Source of the DNA: Phytohabitans kaempferiae
GTDB taxonomy: Bacteria; Actinomycetota; Actinomycetes; Mycobacteriales; Micromonosporaceae
Reading direction: 5' to 3'
Assembly: GCF_042433955.1 (NCBI RefSeq)
Contig: NZ_JBHLUH010000105.1
Location: 1 to 64,000, forward strand
DNA length: 64,000 nt
Shown here in pieces: positions 57,661-64,000 of the stretch (position 1 is the stretch's first letter; every line of letters begins with the position of its first letter). Position numbers and translations under genes: made by a program. A model generated the notes under the pieces. That model saw only the letters and a list, made by a program, of their open reading frames with translations. It was not told where the DNA came from and did not search any database.

Positions 57661-59736
57661 ATGCCCCGGCCAAGTCGGGAACCGCGGTCGTTGATCGCGT
57701 CACGGCCGGATCGCGATACTCTCCGTATCGACACCACGCCTGAACACCCGCGACGCGACGGCAGCCGGTGGGCGGCCGCGACGCTGACGGCTGTCCTGGT
57801 CGGCGTCACGTTCCTGACGTTCTGGGTGATCACCGGGCGGCCGCTGCCCAACCCGGACAGCTCACCGGCCCTCTGGCTGGAGCCGCTGGTCACGATGCTC
57901 GCCTACGGGGTGGCCGGCGCCCTGCTCGTCGACCGCCGCCCGGACCTGCCGTTCGGCTGGCTGCTGGCCGGGGCCGCGCTGCTCATCGTCGTCCAGGTGC
58001 TGGTCGTGCCGGTGGCCTATGACGCCGCGCTGGACGGCGACCGGAGCCCTCTGGTGCGTTGGGCGCTGACCGCGGGCGCCTTCGGGTTCGCCCCGATCGC
58101 CGCGCAGGGTCTGATCAACATCCGGTTTCCCAGCGGCCGGCCGGCCACCCGGTGGGGCGCGGCCGGCGAGAAGATCCTCATAGGGTCCACCGGTCTGGTC
58201 ATCCTCGGCGGCATCTTCGGCAGCTCCACCCTCGCGGACCTGCCCACCGGCGTGCCCGGACTGTCCCATCCGCTGACCGCCGGCACCCCGGCCGGCCGCA
58301 TCGCCGACGCTGCGGTCGTCTTCGCGCCCGTCGTCGTGCTGGCCGGCCTCATGGCCGGCATCGGGGTGGTGGTCCGGTTCTTCCGCGCCGAAGGCATCGC
58401 CCGGCAGCAGCTGAAGTGGCGGGCCGCCGGCGTGCTTGTCTCGCTGTGCCTGTTTCCGCTCGCGGTGACCGACCGGACGCCGTTCTTCGACACCAGCCTC
58501 GACGCCGTGGTGTTCGTCCTGACCCTTGTCGTCCCGGTGCTGCGCTACAAGTTGTGGTCCATCGACACCATCCTGCGCCGCTCCCTGCTCTACGGTGCGA
58601 TCACCGCCGCGCTCGTGCTCGCGTTCGCCGGCCTGGCCGCGCTCGGCGCCCTGGTCGTGTCCCGCCAGATCGCGACACCAGCCGCGGCGGCCGCCGTCGC
58701 GCTGTGCTTCGTGCCGCTACGCACCCGCACCCAACGCCTGGTCGACCACCTCTTCTACGGCGGCCGCCAAGACCCCTACCGGACGCTGCGCGACCTGAGC
58801 CACCGGCTCAATGCTGTGCCGGGCGGCGACGCGCTCGGCTCGTTCGGCCACGCCGTCGCCACCGCGCTGCGGCTGCCGTACGTGGCTGTGCAACGCGGCG
58901 ACGGCACCCCGCTGGCCGCGTACGGCACACCGGTCGAGCCGCTCGACCGGTGGCCGCTGGCCTACGACGGGCAGATCGAAGGCTTTCTCGTGGCCTCCGC
59001 CCGGCGCGGAGAGGACGGCTTCGATGACCGCGACCGGGCGTTGCTGTCCGACATCGCCGGGCAGCTCGGCATCGCCCTGCACACCCGCATCCTCACCACC
59101 GAACTGCTGCTGTCCCGGCAGCGCCTCGTCACCGCCCGCGAGGAGGAGCGCCGCCGGCTGCGCCGCGAGCTGCACGACGGCCTCGGCCCCGTCCTGACCG
59201 CGATCGGCCTCACCCTCGACGCCGCCCGAGCCCGCGTCGACACCGATCCGGACGCCGCCAGCCGGCACATCGCCGACGCCCGCCAAGCGGCCGCACAGGC
59301 CCTGGCCGACCTGCGCAAAGTGGTACACGGACTGCGCCCACCCGCCCTGGACGACCTCGGCCTCGCCGGCGCCCTGCGCTCGCAAGCCGACCGGCTCACC
59401 GCCGGCGCACCACTACGAGTCACCATCGACGCCGACGGCCTCCCGCAGCTACCGGCGGCCGTCGAGGTGGCCGCGTACCGTACCGCCGTGGAAGCGATCA
59501 CCAACGCGCTACGCCACAGCGACGGCAAACACTGCCGGGTGCGCATGACCGCCACACCCGGCACGCTCACCCTCCAGGTCACCGACAACGGCACCTCCAC
59601 CGGCCCCTGGCTACCCGGCGTCGGCGTCACCGCGATGCGCGAACGGGCCGCCGAGCTCGGCGGCACCTGCCACGCCGCACCCGGCCCCGGCGGCGGCACC
59701 GTCACCGCCCACTTCCCGCTCCCGGAGACGCCATGA
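57661..59736 (+). CDS. NarL-family sensor histidine kinase with multi-helix membrane domain
   Basis: The 691 residues begin with about ten membrane helices (roughly residues 37-365). A cytoplasmic GAF-like domain follows, then the dimerisation/phosphoacceptor region EERRRLRRELHDGLGPVLTA with His505 as the phosphorylated residue, and a HATPase domain with EAITNALRHSDGK and VTDNGTSTGPWLPGVG. The start is uncertain: ATG 57661 directly abuts GGAAGG, which is too close, and a later start is possible. It overlaps the response regulator by four bases. The signal is unknown; a membrane or lipid-borne cue would fit. Confidence 0.88.
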   Translation: MPRPSREPRSLIASRPDRDTLRIDTTPEHPRRDGSRWAAATLTAVLVGVTFLTFWVITGRPLPNPDSSPALWLEPLVTMLAYGVAGALLVDRRPDLPFGWLLAGAALLIVVQVLVVPVAYDAALDGDRSPLVRWALTAGAFGFAPIAAQGLINIRFPSGRPATRWGAAGEKILIGSTGLVILGGIFGSSTLADLPTGVPGLSHPLTAGTPAGRIADAAVVFAPVVVLAGLMAGIGVVVRFFRAEGIARQQLKWRAAGVLVSLCLFPLAVTDRTPFFDTSLDAVVFVLTLVVPVLRYKLWSIDTILRRSLLYGAITAALVLAFAGLAALGALVVSRQIATPAAAAAVALCFVPLRTRTQRLVDHLFYGGRQDPYRTLRDLSHRLNAVPGGDALGSFGHAVATALRLPYVAVQRGDGTPLAAYGTPVEPLDRWPLAYDGQIEGFLVASARRGEDGFDDRDRALLSDIAGQLGIALHTRILTTELLLSRQRLVTAREEERRRLRRELHDGLGPVLTAIGLTLDAARARVDTDPDAASRHIADARQAAAQALADLRKVVHGLRPPALDDLGLAGALRSQADRLTAGAPLRVTIDADGLPQLPAAVEVAAYRTAVEAITNALRHSDGKHCRVRMTATPGTLTLQVTDNGTSTGPWLPGVGVTAMRERAAELGGTCHAAPGPGGGTVTAHFPLPETP

Positions 59737-60374
59737 TCCGCGTCCTGCTCGCCGACGACCACCCCCTGGTACGCCAAGGACTGCGGGCGGTCTTCGACAC
59801 CGTCACCGACATCGACGTCGCCGGTGAGGCCAGCGACGGCCACCAGGCCCTGCGCCAAGCCGTCGAGCTACAACCCGACGTCATCGTCATGGACCTGCAA
59901 CTACCCGGCCTGCACGGCATCGACGCCACCCGCCAGATCCAAACCCAGGTCCCGCACGCCGCCGTACTCGTACTCACCATGTTCGAAGACGACGCCACCG
60001 TCTTCGCCGCCGTCCAAGCCGGCGCCCTCGGCTACCTCGTCAAAGGCGCCGACGCAGCGGACATCATCGCCGCCGTCCGCGCCGCCGCCAGCGGCCAACC
60101 CATCTTCGGCGCCGCACTCGCCAGCCGCCTACGCACATGGTTCGCCACCCCACCCACCCAGAACATCCCGTTTCCCCAACTCACCCCGCGCGAACGCGAC
60201 ATCCTCGACCACCTCGCCGCCGGCCTCACCAACGCTCAGATCGGCCAACGCCTACACCTGTCCAGCAAAACCGTCGCCAACAACATCACCGCCATCCTCG
60301 CCAAACTCCACCTCACCCAACGCAGCCAAGCCATCATCCAAGCCCGCGACGCCGGACTCGGCCGCCCCCACTAA
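59733..60374 (+). CDS. NarL/LuxR-family response regulator
   Basis: This 213-residue protein has a receiver domain with the acidic pair at DDH (residues 8-9), phosphoacceptor Asp54 in VIVMDLQLPG and a conserved Lys in YLVKGADAAD. A LuxR-type helix-turn-helix follows (LTPRERDILDHLAAGLTNAQ, IGQRLHLSSKTVANNITAIL). It is the partner of the kinase encoded just upstream. The inverted repeat at 57560-57583 is a likely target. Confidence 0.93.
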   Translation: MIRVLLADDHPLVRQGLRAVFDTVTDIDVAGEASDGHQALRQAVELQPDVIVMDLQLPGLHGIDATRQIQTQVPHAAVLVLTMFEDDATVFAAVQAGALGYLVKGADAADIIAAVRAAASGQPIFGAALASRLRTWFATPPTQNIPFPQLTPRERDILDHLAAGLTNAQIGQRLHLSSKTVANNITAILAKLHLTQRSQAIIQARDAGLGRPH

Positions 60375-61012
60375 CCCTGACCGCCACGTCACCCAGTCCC
60401 CATAGGACAGTCGGACCTCACCCGCGACGCACCCCATCTGCCCCCGTTACCTAATGAGTCTCGAACGGCCCGCCGTGGCTGACGGGATGTCTGCCCCTTA
60501 CCTGGCCTCTGCGGCGGCTGCGTCGTCGTCTCTCGTCGACTACCGGCTGGCACCAGAGCATGCCTACCCGCCCCGGAGTGGTCCTGTGCGTCGGCGGCGT
60601 GCTCACGCATATTTGGCCAGGTGGTTGTATGCATCAAGCGGCCGGTATAGGAGTCCCACCTGTCGCACGATCCCGTCGCGATCCGACTCGTGCCGCTGTA
60701 CGTAGGCCTCGGGCACAGACACAGCGTCACCCGCCGCGGGCCAAGCCTCGCGACTTTGTCCGCGGTGAGGCCCACCGTCGTCTTCGGCGAACCCAGCTAC
60801 CACGGCAGGACCTGCAGATCGTTACGCAGCCGATGCATCTACGGGACACGGGCGACGCTCGGACGGGGGCGGCGGGCCATGCCTGGCAGCCCCTGACCAA
60901 ACCCGGCAACGGGCCCGCCGCCTTGGGCGGACTGGTGACCGGGATCGACCTCGATGTCGTGCCCATGGCGGCGTCCAGCCGGCGTCCGCCGCGGTGACGC
61001 CGCTGGCCAGCG
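60375..61012. other. Damaged region between response regulator and propeller gene
   Basis: This 638-base stretch holds an esterase relic (60500-60575). A minus-strand frame near 60603-60750 has a protein-like run, AYVQRHESDRDGIVRQVGLL, that I cannot assign. The rest shows no supported gene. Confidence 0.45.
60500..60575 (+). pseudogene. Alpha/beta-hydrolase (HSL/lipase type) fragment
   Basis: About 25 residues read SLVDYRLAPEHAYPP, the hallmark segment of hormone-sensitive-lipase-type esterases. The HGGG oxyanion region before it and the nucleophile after it are missing. It is a relic, unrelated to the CocE group. Confidence 0.55.
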
Positions 61013-61831
61013 GTGGTCGCGAGCGTCGTGGCGGCTCTGCTGCTCGGTGGCGGTGCCGCGCCGGTGCGGCAGCCCTGGGACCGGCCCGCCGTGCTCGACG
61101 GCGTGCCGCGCTGGCGCCGCGACGGTACGGTCCGGCTGATCGACCGGGTGGCCGGGCTGGTCGTGCTTGAGGAACTGACCGCGCCCGTCGCCGACCAGAC
61201 AGCCGGCCTGCCTCGGGCGTCGTACCGGTTGGTGGAGCTGGCAACCGGGCGGGAGGTGTGGCCCTGGGCCGTCCGCCCGGTCGTTGAGACGCTGGTCGCG
61301 GTCGCGGTCGCCGGTGACGACAGCGGCCTGACGGGGCTGCTGCAGCGCGACAGGGCCGGTCGCACGCTGTTGCACGACGTGGCCACCGGGCAGAGTCGGC
61401 CGCTGGTCGACCCTCCGCGGGTGACGGATGCCTACCGCTCGGGCGACGACCTGCTGCTGCTCGCCGACCACGGGACCGGGGCGGAGCTGGTCAGGTACGA
61501 CTGGGTCACGCTGCGCCCACGCTGGCTGGTCGCCGAGCCGGTGGGTGTGCTGCTGGGCCGTTGCGGTCCATGGCTCTGCATCGTCGGTGGGGACAGCACG
61601 GCCGCCGTGGACCCGGCCACCGGGCAGGTCCGCTGGCGGCCCCCCGGCGCGGCCGCCGTCCCCGGGCACCCGCTGGTGCTGCACGAATACAGCGCCACCG
61701 CCCGGTTGTCTTACGGCTGGGCGGTCAGCAACGTGGAGACGGTGAGGAAGTGGAAGCCTTTGGCGTGTAGGCCGTCGATCATCGTGGGTAGGTCTTTCAG
61801 CGCGAGGAGGCGGTCCCCAAAGCACTACTAG
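61013..61831 (+). pseudogene. Beta-propeller (PQQ-like repeat) protein, truncated
   Basis: From GTG 61013 the frame encodes 272 residues. A short hydrophobic N-terminus, VASVVAALLLGGGAAP, resembles a signal anchor. Several propeller-like repeats follow (YRLVELATGREVWPWAV, TAAVDPATGQVRWRPPG). After about residue 233 the frame runs antisense through an unrelated deacetylase remnant, so the true C-terminal blades are lost. Full relatives are about 350-400 residues. It may bind surface ligands; no enzyme motif is seen. Confidence 0.6.
61711..61821 (-). pseudogene. Polysaccharide deacetylase-like C-terminal remnant
   Basis: The minus strand reads LPTMIDGLHAKGFHFLTVST and ends TAQP at a TAA (61711-61713). 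This is the typical last helix and strand of NodB-type deacetylases. Nothing else of that gene is present. It abuts the truncated propeller gene, so both were probably cut by the same rearrangement. Confidence 0.5.
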
Positions 61832-62970
61832 GACAGCGGCAGGAAGTCACCCAGCATCAAGGCGAGGTGGAGGTAGGTCCGGTCCGCTCCGCGTTTGAGG
61901 TCGAGTCCGGTTCGGCGTTCGACCTGCGCGAGGCGGTGATAGAGGCTCTGGCGGTGCAGGTTGAGCGCTGATGCTGTGTGGGCGGCGCTGCCAGCGCAGT
62001 CGAGGTAGACGCGTGCGGTGCGCACAAGCTCCGCGTTGCGGTCGTTGCTCAGGAATGCCATGAGCTGTTCGGAGACGATCGCCTCGGCCAGGTCGTGATC
62101 GGCGGCGGCTGAGAGTAGTTTGAGGACGCCGAGTGAGGCCCATTCGGTCGGTTTACCCGGGTGGTTTGCCCGTGCGACTCGAAGAGCGGTCAGGGCGCCC
62201 CAGCGGGATCGTCGCAGGTCTTCGAGCATGCTGACCTGCGGCCCGATTCCCACGAACGGCGCAGTGGTCGGTGGTCGAGGCCGGCGGAGGTACCCCAGGC
62301 GTGTGAGGAGCTCGATTGAGGACGGGTCCTGCGTCTTGATGCGGCCGCGCACGATGGCGCTGGCGATCGTGGGTGACTCCTGGACCCAGACGACGCCGTC
62401 GCGGCGTGTTTGTACCGAGAGGTTCTCGATGGGTGTCGGGTGCTCGACGAGGAGGCAGGTGACCGGGTCGCCGATGCGTAGGTCGGAAGCGAGGACGATC
62501 TCCTTGGCGGCCGCGCGTGCCGTCATCCGGTCACCTTCGACGAGGTCCCGGTAGAACAGGTTCAGCCGGGTTTGCCGCCGGGTCGACTGGCTCAGCAGCA
62601 GTGCGGCGATCTCGGCGATGCGGGTCGCGGCCGGCCAATCGTGCTCGGAGATGGCCTCGTCGGGGTCCAGGAGCCAGAAGTATCCCTGGACGCGGTTGAG
62701 GTGCCGGGCGGGGATGCACAGCCGGGCCGAGATGCCGAGATCCGGGTCGGCGGGTGTGCGGATCGGCGTGGTCGATGTGCGGATGCCCTGAGCGTGGAAC
62801 CAGTCGCGCACCTGGCTGGTCGCCCGCCGTTCCAGGATCGAGCGCTGCCGAACAGCGTCCACATCGCTCTGGCCCGAGTAGCCGAGCACATTGAAGTCGG
62901 CATCTTCAAGGGTGCACGGTGCGCCCAGCAGGACGGCCATCTCGTCGACCAGGTCGTCCAGCTCCGTCAC
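61828..62970 (-). CDS. PucR-family transcriptional regulator
   Basis: This 380-residue protein has an N-terminal sensor region (LDDLVDEMAVLLGAPCTLED), a middle GGDEF-like region without the catalytic motif, and the C-terminal PucR helix-turn-helix ALNLHRQSLYHRLAQVERRT. It is divergent from proline dehydrogenase with 124 bases between them. In actinobacteria such PucR proteins activate proline dehydrogenase genes when proline is present, and that is the likely role here. Confidence 0.88.
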   Translation of the reverse strand: MTELDDLVDEMAVLLGAPCTLEDADFNVLGYSGQSDVDAVRQRSILERRATSQVRDWFHAQGIRTSTTPIRTPADPDLGISARLCIPARHLNRVQGYFWLLDPDEAISEHDWPAATRIAEIAALLLSQSTRRQTRLNLFYRDLVEGDRMTARAAAKEIVLASDLRIGDPVTCLLVEHPTPIENLSVQTRRDGVVWVQESPTIASAIVRGRIKTQDPSSIELLTRLGYLRRPRPPTTAPFVGIGPQVSMLEDLRRSRWGALTALRVARANHPGKPTEWASLGVLKLLSAAADHDLAEAIVSEQLMAFLSNDRNAELVRTARVYLDCAGSAAHTASALNLHRQSLYHRLAQVERRTGLDLKRGADRTYLHLALMLGDFLPLS

Positions 62971-63024
62971 TAGACAAATGTAACAGTCTTCGGAGCTGTG
63001 TTTGTGGCATCCGTATCTCGTTGT

Positions 63025-63038
63025 GGGCGGGCCCGCCC
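63025..63038. promoter_or_regulatory. GC palindrome between PucR and proline dehydrogenase genes
   Basis: GGGCGGGCCCGCCC is a perfect 14-bp palindrome near the middle of the divergent region. A second inverted repeat, GTGCC with GGCAC, lies at about 63057-63072. Either could bind the PucR protein; GC-rich palindromes also arise by chance in this DNA. Confidence 0.35.
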
Positions 63039-63094
63039 TCCTAGGTTCTGCTTGGTGGTGCCGTTGGGGGCACTTCGCACCTCAAGGAGGGCAC

Positions 63095-64000
63095 GTGCTG
63101 GGACCCACGTTGCTGAGGGCATCACGCAACAAACGGCTGCGCGACGTGATCGAGCGCAACCCGTTGACACGCAAGGTCGTCACGCGATTCGTGGCCGGGC
63201 AGGACCAGGATGCGGTGCTGGCCGTCGTCCATCGCCTGCACTCGCGCGGCATGACGACGACCCTGGACTTCCTCGGGGAGGACGTCTCTGACCTGGCCGG
63301 TGCTCGTCGCGTCCGGGATCAGTATCTGTCCTTGCTCTACCGGCTGCATGAGGCCGGCGACGCGGAACGGTCCGAGGTCTCCGTCAAGCTCTCCGCCGTA
63401 GGGCAGTCCATCCCGAAGGACGGCCACGAGATCGCCCTGGAACATGCACATCAGATCGCCGTCGCGGCAGCCGCCGTCGGTTGCCGGATGACCCTGGACA
63501 TGGAGGACCACACGACGGTCGACTCCACCCTCGCGATCGGCCACGAACTGCGACAGCAGTTCCCACTGACGGGGAACGTGCTGCAGGCCAACCTGAGGCG
63601 AACGGCCGGCGACCTCGCCCACCTCGCCGGCTCCGGAGCCCGCGTCCGACTCGTCAAAGGCGCCTACCGGGAACCCGAATCGGTTGCCTACCAGCGCAAG
63701 AACGAGGTCGACCACGCGTACCGGCAGGGTCTGCATCAGCTGATGGCATCCAGCTGCTACCCGATGGTCGCTACCCACGACCCGGCGATGATCCGGGAGG
63801 CGAGCGACACGGCTCAGCGATGCGGCAAGGGACTGGGCGACTGGGAGATCCAGATGCTGTACGGCATCTCCGCCGGCCTCCAGGCCCAGCTCGTCAGATC
63901 CGGCCACGCACTACGGATTTACATCCCGTACGGCACGGACTGGTACGGGTACTTCATGCGGCGGCTGGCCGAACGGCCGGCCAACGTCGCCTTCTTCCTG
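63095..64000 (+). CDS. Proline dehydrogenase, runs off right edge
   Basis: From GTG 63095, four bases after AAGGAGG, 302 codons are read without a stop. The sequence is a monofunctional proline dehydrogenase barrel (SVKLSAVGQ, CRMTLDMEDHTTVDSTL, VLQANLRRT, RLVKGAYREP, VATHDP, EIQMLYGI, RIYIPYGTDWYGYFMRRLAE). The last segment holds the conserved Tyr and Arg-Arg pair that bind proline. The enzyme oxidises proline to pyrroline-5-carboxylate using FAD. Only the last few residues should be missing beyond the window. Confidence 0.95.
   Translation, partial: MLGPTLLRASRNKRLRDVIERNPLTRKVVTRFVAGQDQDAVLAVVHRLHSRGMTTTLDFLGEDVSDLAGARRVRDQYLSLLYRLHEAGDAERSEVSVKLSAVGQSIPKDGHEIALEHAHQIAVAAAAVGCRMTLDMEDHTTVDSTLAIGHELRQQFPLTGNVLQANLRRTAGDLAHLAGSGARVRLVKGAYREPESVAYQRKNEVDHAYRQGLHQLMASSCYPMVATHDPAMIREASDTAQRCGKGLGDWEIQMLYGISAGLQAQLVRSGHALRIYIPYGTDWYGYFMRRLAERPANVAFFL

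Noticed and set aside
1..64000. CRISPR arrays, rRNA, tRNA, prophage genes and long tandem repeats.
   Set aside because: No regular repeat-spacer pattern, conserved rRNA/tRNA sequence, integrase or phage structural gene was seen when reading the window.

Overview
The window is high-GC actinomycete DNA. Evidence for this is the GTG starts, four-base ATGA/GTGA gene overlaps, NarL-type two-component genes, and PucR-controlled proline dehydrogenase. A soil or plant-associated member of Micromonosporaceae or a nearby family would fit, but that placement is inference. Most of the window is accessory catabolic and transport DNA. It carries many gene remnants, so it looks like a repeatedly rearranged catabolic island. 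No rRNA, tRNA, CRISPR array or intact transposase was recognised.

Left part (1-6299): a truncated mannonate-dehydratase-like gene sits behind a LacI-family regulator, with a perfect 20-bp operator-like palindrome between them. Next come two remnants joined head to tail (the front of a CocE hydrolase and the back of an acyl-CoA dehydrogenase). Then comes an operon of MaoC hydratase, class III CoA transferase and CitE-like lyase, the same three activities as itaconate breakdown. Its GntR regulator has two matching operator-like palindromes.

Twin cassettes (6542-18109 and 18370-32724): the core order is the same twice. It runs CocE/NonD hydrolase, family-5 binding protein, DppB-type permease, a DppC-type permease fused to an ATPase, a second ATPase, a TIM-barrel isomerase and a Gfo/Idh/MocA dehydrogenase. 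Cassette A is headed by an IclR regulator and a CoA transferase. Cassette B has a LacI regulator, an acyl-CoA ligase, a crotonase-fold enzyme and a short-chain dehydrogenase. I read them as two related routes that import an acylated sugar- or cyclitol-like compound, cut off the acyl group, move it to CoA, and oxidise or isomerise the polyol part. The substrate is unknown.

Sulfur/flavin island (33130-47342): two divergent rhodaneses, an MFS carrier and a decayed FAD oxidoreductase lie beside a seven-gene run. That run holds an NtaA/DszA-type flavin monooxygenase, a complete peptide-type ABC importer, a smaller luciferase-like enzyme and a second NtaA/DszA-type enzyme. It ends at a MocR regulator. 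Uptake and oxidative cleavage of an organosulfur compound is likely.

Right part (47343-64000): a MerR/MFS drug-efflux-like pair with a clear shared operator, a RibD-like reductase and several gene scraps come first. A NikABCDE-type ABC operon follows, preceded on its own strand by a cobalamin riboswitch and so probably for cobalt. Then come two small membrane proteins, a ten-helix sensor kinase with its response regulator, a damaged stretch, and the divergent PucR regulator and proline dehydrogenase. The proline dehydrogenase runs off the right edge.
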